Of a stretch of DNA of 64,000 bases, positions 18,158-26,422 are shown piece after piece (position 1 is the stretch's first letter; each line of letters starts with the position of its first letter). The position numbers and the translations under genes were made by a program. The DNA comes from Candidatus Omnitrophota bacterium. Lineage in GTDB: Bacteria; Hinthialibacterota; Hinthialibacteria; OLB16. Location of the stretch: contig JACKFH010000013.1 in the NCBI GenBank assembly GCA_020632575.1, positions 52,540-116,539 of the forward strand, written 5' to 3'. Under the pieces are notes generated by a model, which saw only the letters and a program-made list of their open reading frames with translations, searched no databases and was not told the DNA's origin.

Positions 18158-18185
18158 CGGCGATTCGAGATAAGTTGAGTCGCCG
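18158..18185. other. Hairpin between ribD and the M61 peptidase gene
   Basis: CGGCGATTC at 18158-18166 pairs with GAGTCGCCG at 18177-18185, with one G-T wobble and a 10-nt loop. It lies directly downstream of ribD on the minus strand. There is no U-run after the stem on that strand, so it is not a convincing intrinsic terminator. It may be an mRNA 3' end stabiliser or an attenuating stem. Confidence 0.3.
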
Positions 18186-18209
18186 TTTGCCTGATGAGAT
18201 CAGGGCCAC

Positions 18210-19325
18210 TTACAGAAGATTCAAATACCCATGAACCAAAGTGTCGCCCTCAAAGTTTTTCGATTCCACATTCATCAGGTTCAAGGTTTCTGAAATCGAG
18301 GGTTTCACCCCGTGTCCCATGAAGGGGGAGATCGCGGTCGCCTCGTTGTGGATTTTCGGCGCGATGAAGGAGTAGATTTCATCGACCACTCCAGCTTCGA
18401 GAAAGGTCGTCAGCGTTTGGGCGCCCCCCTCGATCAGGAGACTGTCAATCTCTCTTTCTTGCAGAATCGAAAGGAACTGGCGGACCGAATCTCCGGAAGA
18501 AAGAATGGGTTGGTTGAGACGAACCGTTTCGATTCCTTCCGGGTTTTGGACGATGTCCTGTTCGAGGACAACTTGAATAACAGGTCGTTCTTTGGCGGAA
18601 CTGGCCAATTTGGAATTTCCTCCGATCCCTTCCCTGCCCCCATAGACGATCCGCAATGGTTGGCGGGGGGCCGGATCGAGATCGAGTGTGCAGGTCAGCA
18701 TCGGGTCATCGTTCAGATAGGTTCGATACCCCACCAGGATGCTCCGGTAGCGACGGCGAAGGTCATGGACAAAATGGCGGGAGGCCTCGTTACTGATCCA
18801 TTTGCTGTCACCGGTTGAGGTAGCTATGCGGCCGTCGAGGGTCATGGCGTATTTGAGAACCACCCAGGGTCTCCCTCGGGTGACTCGAGAAATGAAGGGG
18901 AAATTGAGTTGTCTGGCCTCTTGCTCGCAAACTCCGACAAGCGTTTCGATTCCATGTTCTTGAAGGGCCCTGATGGATCGCCCAGCGGTGCGGGGGTCGG
19001 GGTCCTCCATCGCGATAACGACTCGGGAAACTCCTGCTTCGATGACGCGGTTGAGACAGGGAGGAGTCCGTCCATGATGGGCGCAAGGTTCGAGAGTGAC
19101 ATAGAGACTCGCTCCCTCGGCCGCCACACCGGCTTGGTCCAGGGCGATCGGTTCGGCGTGAGGTTCGCCAACCTTTGGATGGTATCCTTCGCCAACGATT
19201 TCCTCGCCTCTGCAAACAACGGCTCCCACCATCGGATTTGGAGAGGTCCAACCCACGCCTTTTTCGGCGAGTTCGAGAGCCCGCCTCATCATTGACCGAT
19301 CCAGAGGAGACCCAAGTTCATTCAT
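18210..19325 (-). CDS. ribD: Bifunctional riboflavin biosynthesis deaminase/reductase (RibD)
   Basis: A 371-residue two-domain enzyme of riboflavin synthesis. The N-terminal deaminase has the zinc site HAE (H56, E58) and PCAHHGRTPPC (C81, C90). The C-terminal reductase begins around residue 155 (RPWVVLKYAMTLDGRIAT) and contains SLLIEGGAQTLTTFL. Together they deaminate the diaminohydroxy pyrimidine nucleotide and then reduce the ribosyl group with NADPH. The start ATG 19325 overlaps the rdgB stop by 8 bp, so the two are translationally coupled. No FMN riboswitch or other rib gene is adjacent; the remaining pathway must lie elsewhere. Both catalytic domains look intact. Confidence 0.95.
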   Translation of the reverse strand: MNELGSPLDRSMMRRALELAEKGVGWTSPNPMVGAVVCRGEEIVGEGYHPKVGEPHAEPIALDQAGVAAEGASLYVTLEPCAHHGRTPPCLNRVIEAGVSRVVIAMEDPDPRTAGRSIRALQEHGIETLVGVCEQEARQLNFPFISRVTRGRPWVVLKYAMTLDGRIATSTGDSKWISNEASRHFVHDLRRRYRSILVGYRTYLNDDPMLTCTLDLDPAPRQPLRIVYGGREGIGGNSKLASSAKERPVIQVVLEQDIVQNPEGIETVRLNQPILSSGDSVRQFLSILQEREIDSLLIEGGAQTLTTFLEAGVVDEIYSFIAPKIHNEATAISPFMGHGVKPSISETLNLMNVESKNFEGDTLVHGYLNLL

Positions 19326-19917
19326 GAGGTTCGAGGCTTTCGAGAAACTCTTTCACTTTTCGCAGCGCTTTGCCACGGTGGCTGATTTGGTGTTTCTGTT
19401 CGGGGGTCATTTCGGCGGTGGTCACCTCGAAACCATCCGGAAGAAAGAGGGGATCGTAGCCGAAACCGCCCTCGCCCCGTTCGGCATGGAGGATTCTTCC
19501 CTCAACTGTTTCGGTCACTTGGTAGAGGAGTTTCCCCTCGCCATAGAGAGAGGCGCAACAGACGAAACGCCCCGTGCGTTCATCATCGGGAACCCCCTGA
19601 AGGTTCTCAAGGAGGTGCTCGTTCCGTTCTTCATCGGTCTCTTTGTCACCGTAGCGGGCGGAATAGACTCCAGGCTCGCCACCGAGAGCGTCGACCGCGA
19701 TTCCGGAATCGTCGGCGACCGCCCAGAGTCCGGTAAACGCCGAGACCTCGGCGGCTTTCTTGGCGGAGTTGGCCTCGAAAGTCTCGCCATCCTCGATCAC
19801 CTCGGGGCAATCGGGGAAGGCCTCCAATGTCACGATCTCATAGGGGAGACCATTGAGGATCTCCTGGAGTTCTCTGGCTTTCTTACGATTTCTGCTGGCT
19901 AATACGATTTTTTTCAT
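19318..19917 (-). CDS. rdgB: Non-canonical purine NTP pyrophosphatase (RdgB/HAM1 family)
   Basis: A 199-residue cytosolic house-cleaning enzyme that hydrolyses dITP, ITP and XTP to monophosphates, keeping deaminated purines out of DNA and RNA. Family motifs are intact: SRNRKKARELQEIL at the N-terminus, FEANSAKKA, WAVADDSGIAVDAL holding the catalytic Asp, GGFGYDPLFLP and SHRGKAL near the C-terminus. The SD AGAGGA precedes ATG 19917. It heads a two-gene operon with ribD. Length matches the family. Confidence 0.95.
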   Translation of the reverse strand: MKKIVLASRNRKKARELQEILNGLPYEIVTLEAFPDCPEVIEDGETFEANSAKKAAEVSAFTGLWAVADDSGIAVDALGGEPGVYSARYGDKETDEERNEHLLENLQGVPDDERTGRFVCCASLYGEGKLLYQVTETVEGRILHAERGEGGFGYDPLFLPDGFEVTTAEMTPEQKHQISHRGKALRKVKEFLESLEPHE

Positions 19918-20382
19918 AGTTCCTCTTTCCTGGCAAATTTAAGGAAGCGACATGCGGAATGGAAGGGTGGGCGCCGTGAGCAACATGTTCCAGAGCAAAT
20001 TATAATATCTTTCGATTCCATCCAAAAACTGTTTTTGCCCACTTGACGATGGTTCAAAGGCCCCTAAAATCAAAAAACGAATTCTTGGAGAGGGAAATCC
20101 TCTCTTGGAAATGCAAAGCAAGGCTACATTGGCTCCTGTCGATTGGTTGCGGGCAATCAGGACTCTGACCACGATAACCTAATCTCGAATTCCCCTCTTT
20201 GGCCACTTTGGGTGGGTTGTCGTCGCTTCGACCAGTTGAGTTGGAACTCGGCTCGAAAATATATTTCAGATCGGTCATTGCTTCCGTGCAATCGGTAGAC
20301 GAGGGTCGTTGTCCATAGCACCGGACTGGCATTGAGTCATTGTGATTTCAACTTGCCGATCACCCGAGATTGGAGACGTCAA
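19918..20382. other. Intergenic region without a supported gene
   Basis: About 465 bp between the divergent rdgB and the six-repeat protein gene. Small open frames on the minus strand (20054-20332 and 19939-20172) have no SD, no recognisable motif and arginine/serine-rich composition, so I did not call them. The region should contain promoters for both flanking genes, but no clear -35/-10 pair was identified. Confidence 0.5.
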
Positions 20383-23019
20383 ATGCATCATCAACCTTCG
20401 TTCGGAACCTCGCTCAAATTGAATCCTACCAAGCCAAGTAAAGTGGCCGTCATTCAGGCTGTTAAGAAAATATCCCGGGAAGCATCGTCTTATCTCCTAC
20501 TAATCGCCTTGGGCCTTTTCTTTGAAATCCCGGCGCAGGCCCAAATTCCCACGGACACCTGCATGACCGCGACCATCATCCAACCCGCGAGCCTTCCCTA
20601 CTATTCCGAAAGATTCGACACCCGGATGAACACCGACACGATCCGTATCAGCGCGGGAGCGGACGCCGCGATTAACGACATTTATTGGCAATTCACTCCC
20701 GAGGTGTCCGGCCCTTATATGATCGCCTCGAAAGGCTATGACAATGTGATCGGCGTCTTCACGGGTGACTGTGGGTCATTGGTCGAGATCGCCGCGCAGG
20801 ACAATGACAGTTTCGAAGCGGATTTTGGGGAAAGGCTGGTGATCGACCTCACGGCGGGAACGACCTACACGATCGTCGTGGAAGGACGGTTCGAAGGATA
20901 CGTGGGTTTCCTCCACCTGACCCTCAACCACCTCGATTTCCCGATCAACGACGATTGCGAGGAAGCGCCTGAGATCCTTCCCTCCAAACTCCCCTACCGG
21001 TCCTACGCGAATACTCTCTTTCATGCGGACACTTTTGACATAGACGAGAACGAAGAAAGCGCTCCCGACGCTTTTTGGCGATTCACTCCGGAGCAGTCCG
21101 GACGGTATCGGGTTACGGCGGGCGATTTTGCCACAGAGGTCATCGTCCTGACGGGATCCTGCGGATCGTTGGTGGAGGCGAGCCGGATCGATGAGGACAA
21201 CTACGGGGATGAAGGAGAGTCTTTCACCATCGAGTTGGAGGGAGGGACCGCCTACACCTTTCTAGTCACGGGAGAGGATCCTGACAATTTTGGCCCCGTG
21301 GACTTCGAACTCGACCGAATCTCGGTCGCCGCGAATGACACCTGCGAACAGGCGACGACCATCTCGCCGACGAGCCTTCCGTTTACCGACACGGCGGATC
21401 TGTGGAACTACACCTCCACCATCGACTTGACCATGCTCTCGATCAACGCCAGCGAGGGGTTTTGGAAATTCACCCCGGAAGCGACAGGCGTTTACCGGAT
21501 CTCAGCCGAGGGGGAGAGATACCACCCCCGACTGGGCATCCTCACCGGAGACTGTGGGTCGCTGACCGAGGTCTATACGGGTCGAAAGGAGAATCTCTGG
21601 GAGTACGGCGAGTCGATCGGAATGGTTCTCGACGCGGGCACAACGTACACCCTTGTCGTTCAAAGCGATAACGCCGACACGAGCGGCCCAGTCGAGTTGA
21701 CCGTGGAGAAAGTGGAAGCGGTGGTGGAGAACGATTTGTGCGCCAACGCCACAGTCATTGCTCCGGAAGATTTCCCCTTTGACGATCGCGTGGACTCAGC
21801 CGTTCTGACCAACGATTTCGACACGGACGTGGACGGAGGGAACGTTCCCGAGGCCTTCTGGCGGTTCACCCCCGACAAAAACGGGCCTCGACGAGTCAGT
21901 GTGGGTGGTGGCCCGGACACGATCCTGGCTGTCTACTCGGGCGAATGCGGAGATCTCACCGAGGTTTATGTCCAGGACGACAACAACTTTGAGGGACAAG
22001 GCGAGACCAAGAGACTCAGTCTGAACGCGGGTGTGACGTACACCATCATCGGCGGTCCCTCCAATTCCGACGATGAGGGAGTCGTGACCTTCCATATCGC
22101 CGACCTGACCAGCCCAGAAACTGGCGACACCTGCGCCGGACCGAGAGTTATTTCACCCACGGCGGTTCCCTTTTTCGATTCAGTGGATACGGGCTCACTA
22201 AAAAGCACGCGAAGTTTCAGAGTGGGAGGCGGCCAACCGGATATGTGGTGGAAGTTCACACCGGAGAGGACGGGGTTCTACGGACTCGAAGTGGACAGTG
22301 GCTACGATGCGATCCTCGTTGTGACCACGGACAACGATTGCGGGCCCACGATCGACATCCTCAGCCAGGATTTGACGACCAAGGATCCGGAACGGGCCAT
22401 CGTCGAATTGAAAGGGGGAGAGACCTATAAGTTCATTTCCGAACTGTACACCGATTTCATCACGGGATTCCTCTCCCTCTCGCTCGAGGAGGTCGACGCT
22501 CCCGCCAACGCGTCCTGCGACATCGCGGAGGTCATTACCCCCACAAGTCTCCCCTATTCGAAAACGGTCAACACGTATGCCTCGAGCGATACGGTGGACC
22601 TCACCTCCGGTCTGGGAGACTCCGCGGATGCCTTGTGGAGATTCACTCCGGGTCAAACCGGTTCCTATCGCGTCTCCTTTTCGGGCTTCGATACGGTCCT
22701 CGGAGTTTTCTCTGGAGACTGCGGTTCTTTGGTTCCTATCTTGGACCAAGACTCGGACAACCTGGAGGGTCATGGCGAAACCGCGGTTGTCTCGCTCGAC
22801 TCCGGCGTCACTTACACCTTCGTGGGAGAAGGTTACTCTCCCTTTCAAAGAGGATCGTTGACATTCGAAATCGAAGCGGCTGCTGACTCTCCCACTTGTC
22901 CTGTCCCACCTTTCTGTGTCTCAAACGATTGGTTTGAAACGGGAGAAGGTTTGTCGGGCGATTTGAATTCCGATGGAAAAGTGGATGGGGAGGACGCGAT
23001 TCTTCTCAAACAAGATTGA
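20383..23019 (+). CDS. Secreted protein of six PPC-like repeats ending in a dockerin-like motif
   Basis: An 878-residue protein. ATG 20383 follows TTGGAGACGT; a longer frame starts at 20332. A hydrophobic segment ending in PAQAQ acts as a signal peptide. Six repeats of about 130 residues begin at the D-x-C codons near nucleotides 20550, 20946, 21334, 21730, 22123 and 22510. Each has the pattern (N/D)DTC..A..I.P..LP(Y/F), then (D/E)A(F/Y)W(R/K/Q)FTP, then GVFTGDCGSLVE, then a GTTYT strand. This resembles the bacterial pre-peptidase C-terminal (PPC) fold. No catalytic domain is visible. The tail has GDLNSDGKVDGEDAILLKQ, a single dockerin-like calcium loop. It is probably an extracellular adhesion or scaffold protein. 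The repeats are clearly diverged from one another, so they are old duplications. Confidence 0.8.
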   Translation: MHHQPSFGTSLKLNPTKPSKVAVIQAVKKISREASSYLLLIALGLFFEIPAQAQIPTDTCMTATIIQPASLPYYSERFDTRMNTDTIRISAGADAAINDIYWQFTPEVSGPYMIASKGYDNVIGVFTGDCGSLVEIAAQDNDSFEADFGERLVIDLTAGTTYTIVVEGRFEGYVGFLHLTLNHLDFPINDDCEEAPEILPSKLPYRSYANTLFHADTFDIDENEESAPDAFWRFTPEQSGRYRVTAGDFATEVIVLTGSCGSLVEASRIDEDNYGDEGESFTIELEGGTAYTFLVTGEDPDNFGPVDFELDRISVAANDTCEQATTISPTSLPFTDTADLWNYTSTIDLTMLSINASEGFWKFTPEATGVYRISAEGERYHPRLGILTGDCGSLTEVYTGRKENLWEYGESIGMVLDAGTTYTLVVQSDNADTSGPVELTVEKVEAVVENDLCANATVIAPEDFPFDDRVDSAVLTNDFDTDVDGGNVPEAFWRFTPDKNGPRRVSVGGGPDTILAVYSGECGDLTEVYVQDDNNFEGQGETKRLSLNAGVTYTIIGGPSNSDDEGVVTFHIADLTSPETGDTCAGPRVISPTAVPFFDSVDTGSLKSTRSFRVGGGQPDMWWKFTPERTGFYGLEVDSGYDAILVVTTDNDCGPTIDILSQDLTTKDPERAIVELKGGETYKFISELYTDFITGFLSLSLEEVDAPANASCDIAEVITPTSLPYSKTVNTYASSDTVDLTSGLGDSADALWRFTPGQTGSYRVSFSGFDTVLGVFSGDCGSLVPILDQDSDNLEGHGETAVVSLDSGVTYTFVGEGYSPFQRGSLTFEIEAAADSPTCPVPPFCVSNDWFETGEGLSGDLNSDGKVDGEDAILLKQD

Positions 23020-23106
23020 TCGCATTGGATTCTGTTGGTATTTACCGAATCCTCCATTTCGATCTCGCAACCCTGCATGGGGAAAGGTTGCAACGCCTCG
23101 GCGGGG

Positions 23107-23130
23107 CCTCGATCCTGGGCTTGATCGAGG
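23107..23130. terminator. Possible terminator hairpin after the six-repeat gene
   Basis: CCTCGATC (23107-23114) and GATCGAGG (23123-23130) form a perfect 8-bp stem with an 8-nt loop, about 90 bp after the stop. A short T-run (CCCTTTT) follows only after some 15 bases, so it is a weak intrinsic terminator candidate. Confidence 0.35.
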
Positions 23131-23212
23131 CGGTGAATTGCCTCCCTTTTGACGGATCGCGAAATATGAGAGAAGATAATTGGGAAAAAGATCTAAAAGG
23201 ATTGCATCCGCC

Positions 23213-24676
23213 ATGAATCCTGAAACCTATCAAAGAGCCCTCCACAAAATCACTCGCCGACATTTCTTCCAGAAGTGCGGAGTCGGACTCGGATCGATCG
23301 CACTGGGTGAGATGCTTGGGGGAAGAACCCAACAAGCCTTCGCTGGAACCGATTTTATCAATCCCATCGCCCCCAAAGCGGGGCATTTCCCCGCCAAGGC
23401 GAAGAACGTGATCTATCTGTTCATGGCGGGAGGACCGAGCCAACTCGAACTGTTCGATTACAAACCGAAACTTCAGGAGCTGAACGATCAGGTCATCCCC
23501 GATTCCTACATGGAGGGGAAACGGTTCGCGTTCATGGGATCCTCGTTCAAGGCCAAGCCAAAACTTCTGGGAACTCGGCGCGAGTTCAAACAGTATGGCG
23601 AAAGTGGGGCTTGGGTTTCCGAATGTTTCCCGCACATGTCGACCATCGTCGATGACATCTCCTTCATCAAGACCGTTCAATCCGCGCAACCCAATCACGC
23701 ACCCGCCAAGATCTACATGAACACCGGCTCGTTCCGATTCGGTCGACCGAGCATGGGATCGTGGGTGACCTACGGCATCGGAAGCGAGAATGAGAATCTC
23801 CCCGGCTTTGTTGTGATGTTGTCAGGTCCGCGCGGGCCGCGCGGCGGCACGCTCCTTTGGGGGAACGGTTTCCTTCCCTCGGCTCATCAAGGAGTTTCAT
23901 TCAGGAGCGGCGGAGATCCGATCCTAAATCTAAGCAACCCACAGGGGGTCGATTCCACCGAACAGCGAGATGTGATCGATACGATCAATACACTGAACCG
24001 TCAACATTTAAATGTGACCGGCGACGACGAAATTTCCGCCAGGATCTCCTCCTATGAGATGGCATACCGGATGCAGACCAGTGCGCCGGAGTTGATGGAT
24101 TTTTCGGGCGAGTCGCCGGAGACAATGAAACTCTACGGCATTGACGACGCTGGGGCTCCATCCTTTGCCAAGAATTGTCTACTGGCTCGTCGCCTTGTCG
24201 AACGCGGAGTTCGGTTTGTGCAACTCTACCACACGAGTTGGGACCACCACGGGGGAAGCAGCGAGAACCTGGATGGCTCATTGGACGAAGTGACCCACGA
24301 TGTCGACCAAGCCTGCGCGGCTCTGGTGAAGGATCTGAAGGGGCGCGGCATGTTGGAGGACACCCTGGTCATCTGGGGCGGCGAGTTCGGCCGCACCCCG
24401 ATGGGCGAGGTGCGCGACACGATCGGCCGCAACCATCACATCGACAGCGCCACAGTCTGGATGGCCGGCGGCGGAGTCAAAGCGGGCTACACCCTCGGCG
24501 AAACCGACGAACTCGGGTTCAACCCCATCAGCGACCCGGTCCCGGTCCACGACCTCCACGCCACCATCCTGCATCTCCTCGGCCTCGATCATGAGCGACT
24601 CACCTATCGGTTTAAGGGACGGGATTTCAGGTTGACCGATGTGAGCGGGGAGGTTTTGGAGAAGTTGTTGGTTTGA
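23213..24676 (+). CDS. DUF1501 family exported protein with Tat-type signal
   Basis: A 487-residue protein of the DUF1501 family, which belongs to the alkaline phosphatase/sulfatase-like superfamily. The N-terminus has ITRRHFFQKCGVGLGSIALG, a twin-arginine signal. Motifs seen are KNVIYLFMAGGPSQLELFDYK, RLVERGVRFVQLYH, WDHHGG and IWGGEFGRTPMGE, then NHHIDSATVWMAGGGVKAG. The His/Asp-rich sites suggest metal binding, but the reaction of this family is not established. In planctomycetes these genes usually pair with DUF1549/DUF1553 cytochromes; here none is adjacent. ATG 23213 is preferred; an in-frame TTG at 23180 would extend the basic N-terminus. Confidence 0.88.
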   Translation: MNPETYQRALHKITRRHFFQKCGVGLGSIALGEMLGGRTQQAFAGTDFINPIAPKAGHFPAKAKNVIYLFMAGGPSQLELFDYKPKLQELNDQVIPDSYMEGKRFAFMGSSFKAKPKLLGTRREFKQYGESGAWVSECFPHMSTIVDDISFIKTVQSAQPNHAPAKIYMNTGSFRFGRPSMGSWVTYGIGSENENLPGFVVMLSGPRGPRGGTLLWGNGFLPSAHQGVSFRSGGDPILNLSNPQGVDSTEQRDVIDTINTLNRQHLNVTGDDEISARISSYEMAYRMQTSAPELMDFSGESPETMKLYGIDDAGAPSFAKNCLLARRLVERGVRFVQLYHTSWDHHGGSSENLDGSLDEVTHDVDQACAALVKDLKGRGMLEDTLVIWGGEFGRTPMGEVRDTIGRNHHIDSATVWMAGGGVKAGYTLGETDELGFNPISDPVPVHDLHATILHLLGLDHERLTYRFKGRDFRLTDVSGEVLEKLLV

Positions 24677-24792
24677 CGAGCGGAAGCCCTGATTAGCAAG
24701 AATCCAGGTCCCTTACGATTGTCGCCCCATTGAGTTTCCTGAGACCAGGGAACAGGTCTTATCGATGTCGGTTTTGTTCGGAGGCGGTTGTC

Positions 24793-25641
24793 GTGGCAGA
24801 TTCCTCATCGGGTTCACCTTGGGTTCTTTTTCGCCTGGAAGAAACCTTGTTCGCGGTCCCATCGACCTTTGTCCGTGAGATGGTGGCGATGCCCACCGTA
24901 TCTCTGTTCCCAAGTTCTCCCAAACAAATTCGTGGAGTAATCAACCTCCGGGGAATGGTCCTACCTGTGCTTGATCTGAGAATTGCTTTGGGAATGAGAT
25001 CCTTTACAGAAGAGATTGAGGATCTGGTAAGATTGCTCGATGAGCGAGAGCAGGACCACAAGAATTGGTTGGCGGAACTAGAATCTTCGGTTATCGAACG
25101 ACGGGAATTCAAACTCGCCACGGACCCTCATAAGTGCAAGTTCGGCATGTGGTATGACACATTCAAGACCGAGAACGGAACGCTGTCAAATTCGCTCAAG
25201 CATTTCGAGAAGCCTCACCAACGAATCCATGGTATCGCGATAGAAGTTAAGGAATTGGAGAAGAAAGGCTCCTATGAGGCCGCGCTTTCACTCATCGAGC
25301 ACACGAGACAAAGTGAATTGAGCCAAATGATTAAGGTCTTTTCGGAGGTGCGCCAATTGGTGCGCGAGGACAGTCGCGAAATTGCACTCATAATGGATTG
25401 GAATGAAAGAAGATTTGCGGCAGCGGTTGATTCGATCGAGACTGTTGAACAGTTTTCTGAATCGGATATTGGAAAGATGCCAGAATCAATCGACACATCG
25501 GGCAATGATTTTGTCGCCGGCATAGCAAAACGGAAGTTTGATGAAGGGCTCGTCCAAATCCTCGATGTCATGAAGATCATGGATGTGGGAGGCTCGATGG
25601 ATCTTGGCCTGATGAAAAAGGATGAAGGTGAGGAAGATTGA
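24793..25641 (+). CDS. CheW-like coupling protein with an inserted CZB zinc-binding domain
   Basis: A 282-residue cytosolic protein. GTG 24793 has GGAGG 8 bp upstream and places the CheW fold directly at the N-terminus; a TTG frame from 24730 has no SD. Residues 10-68 are the first CheW lobe (VLFRLEETLFAVP, then IRGVINLRGMVLPVLDLR). Residues 85-150 are a chemoreceptor zinc-binding (CZB) domain with ligands H89, C115 in CKFGMW, H142 and H146 (HxxxH). The second CheW lobe resumes near 196 (REIALIMDWNERRFAAAVDSI). CZB domains sense zinc or hypochlorous acid through the Cys. Here the sensor sits inside the adaptor rather than in a receptor. No CheA, MCP or CheY is nearby. Its 3' end is convergent with the PIN gene (19 bp). 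Confidence 0.85.
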   Translation: MADSSSGSPWVLFRLEETLFAVPSTFVREMVAMPTVSLFPSSPKQIRGVINLRGMVLPVLDLRIALGMRSFTEEIEDLVRLLDEREQDHKNWLAELESSVIERREFKLATDPHKCKFGMWYDTFKTENGTLSNSLKHFEKPHQRIHGIAIEVKELEKKGSYEAALSLIEHTRQSELSQMIKVFSEVRQLVREDSREIALIMDWNERRFAAAVDSIETVEQFSESDIGKMPESIDTSGNDFVAGIAKRKFDEGLVQILDVMKIMDVGGSMDLGLMKKDEGEED

Positions 25642-25660
25642 ATGAATTGATCAAACTCAA

Positions 25661-26062
25661 TCAATTCGCCTTAATAAAAAAAACAGCAAGGTCTTTCGGC
25701 GACATCAGCAAAACACCAGAATCTTGGAGCGTATCGGGCATCGTTAAGTTTGTGATGAGTTCCGCCTCCCCCGCCCTCGCCGCCTCCACCAACGACTCCT
25801 GAATCCCTCCCTCCCCCTCAACCTCCGCCAAATACCGCGCCTTCTCCTTTGAGGTCAGCCAAAGGATCCACTTCTTCAGTGTCCTCTCCTCGATCCCCGC
25901 CTTGCGAAAGAGTTTCAAGTATTGGAGAAGCAGCGGGCGGGTGACGACCGGGAGGATGAGACCATCGCGCCAGAGCAGGAGGACTCGGTATTCCTCCGGA
26001 AAGTGGAGGGCGCGGAGGAAGATGTCGGGAGCGAGGACCACCGGCTTGGGGGAGTCGGTCAT
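25661..26062 (-). CDS. PIN-domain-like protein with degenerate active site; partner of upstream HTH
   Basis: A 133-residue protein that follows the COG1569-type PIN toxin pattern: PVVLAPDIFLRAL, LLLWRDGLILPVV, RPLLLQYLKLF, AGEAELITNL and a C-terminal GVLLMSPKDLAVFF. The metal-binding positions look altered. The usual DTN is APD (A11-D13), the usual Glu in the xxLxEY strand is Q47, and the later Asp positions read Q/E and E101. RNase activity is therefore doubtful. It overlaps the HTH gene by 4 bp (ATGA), the usual arrangement of a toxin-antitoxin pair. It could be a pseudo-enzyme, a regulator that keeps only the dimer interface, or a PIN variant with a different metal site. Confidence 0.6.
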   Translation of the reverse strand: MTDSPKPVVLAPDIFLRALHFPEEYRVLLLWRDGLILPVVTRPLLLQYLKLFRKAGIEERTLKKWILWLTSKEKARYLAEVEGEGGIQESLVEAARAGEAELITNLTMPDTLQDSGVLLMSPKDLAVFFIKAN

Positions 26063-26340
26063 TCCATGCTTTCCCGGAGGAGAGAGTTGATCTCCTCCTT
26101 ACCGATCGATTGTTGATTGGATTGAAGGACGCTCTGTTGGAACATCAGGTCGAAGCCCCCCTTGGAGAGGGCGATCGAATTATCGATCCACTCATCAAGG
26201 ATGCTCTTTCGGAATCGCCACTCCTTGCCGAGTTTGGTCCCCGGGATTTGACCCTCTTGCGCCCATTTGTAGACGGTTTGTGGTTTCATCTTGAGGAAGC
26301 GGGCAACCTCCTCGACGGTCATGATATCAGATTCTTCCAT
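26059..26340 (-). CDS. Excisionase/MerR-type helix-turn-helix protein (antitoxin-like)
   Basis: A 93-residue protein. Residues 6-52 form an excisionase-family HTH: MTVEEVARFLKMKPQTVYKWAQ is the helix-turn-helix, and GQIPGTKLGKEWRFRKSIL the wing and following helix. The rest (55-93) is a charged helix likely to bind the PIN partner. ATG 26340 follows AAGGAG. The 4-bp overlap with the PIN gene indicates translational coupling. In known pairs of this type, the HTH protein represses its own promoter and neutralises the toxin. No integrase or att site is nearby, so a phage excisionase role is unlikely. Confidence 0.8.
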   Translation of the reverse strand: MEESDIMTVEEVARFLKMKPQTVYKWAQEGQIPGTKLGKEWRFRKSILDEWIDNSIALSKGGFDLMFQQSVLQSNQQSIGKEEINSLLRESME

Positions 26341-26422
26341 TCGTTCTCCTTCACACCACCCTCAAAACTGTAGCCGGCAAGTGAGTTGCCAGGTTACGGT
26401 CAGAGCGTTTCCTGGCCATTGA

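Noticed and set aside
18158..18185. Hairpin downstream of ribD as a rho-independent terminator
   Set aside because: No U-run follows on the minus strand; kept only as a hairpin.
20054..20332. Small minus-strand open frame in the rdgB/six-repeat spacer
   Set aside because: No SD, no motif, low-complexity composition.
26059..26340. HTH gene as a phage excisionase
   Set aside because: No integrase, attachment site or phage gene is adjacent; the overlap with PIN favours an antitoxin-like role.
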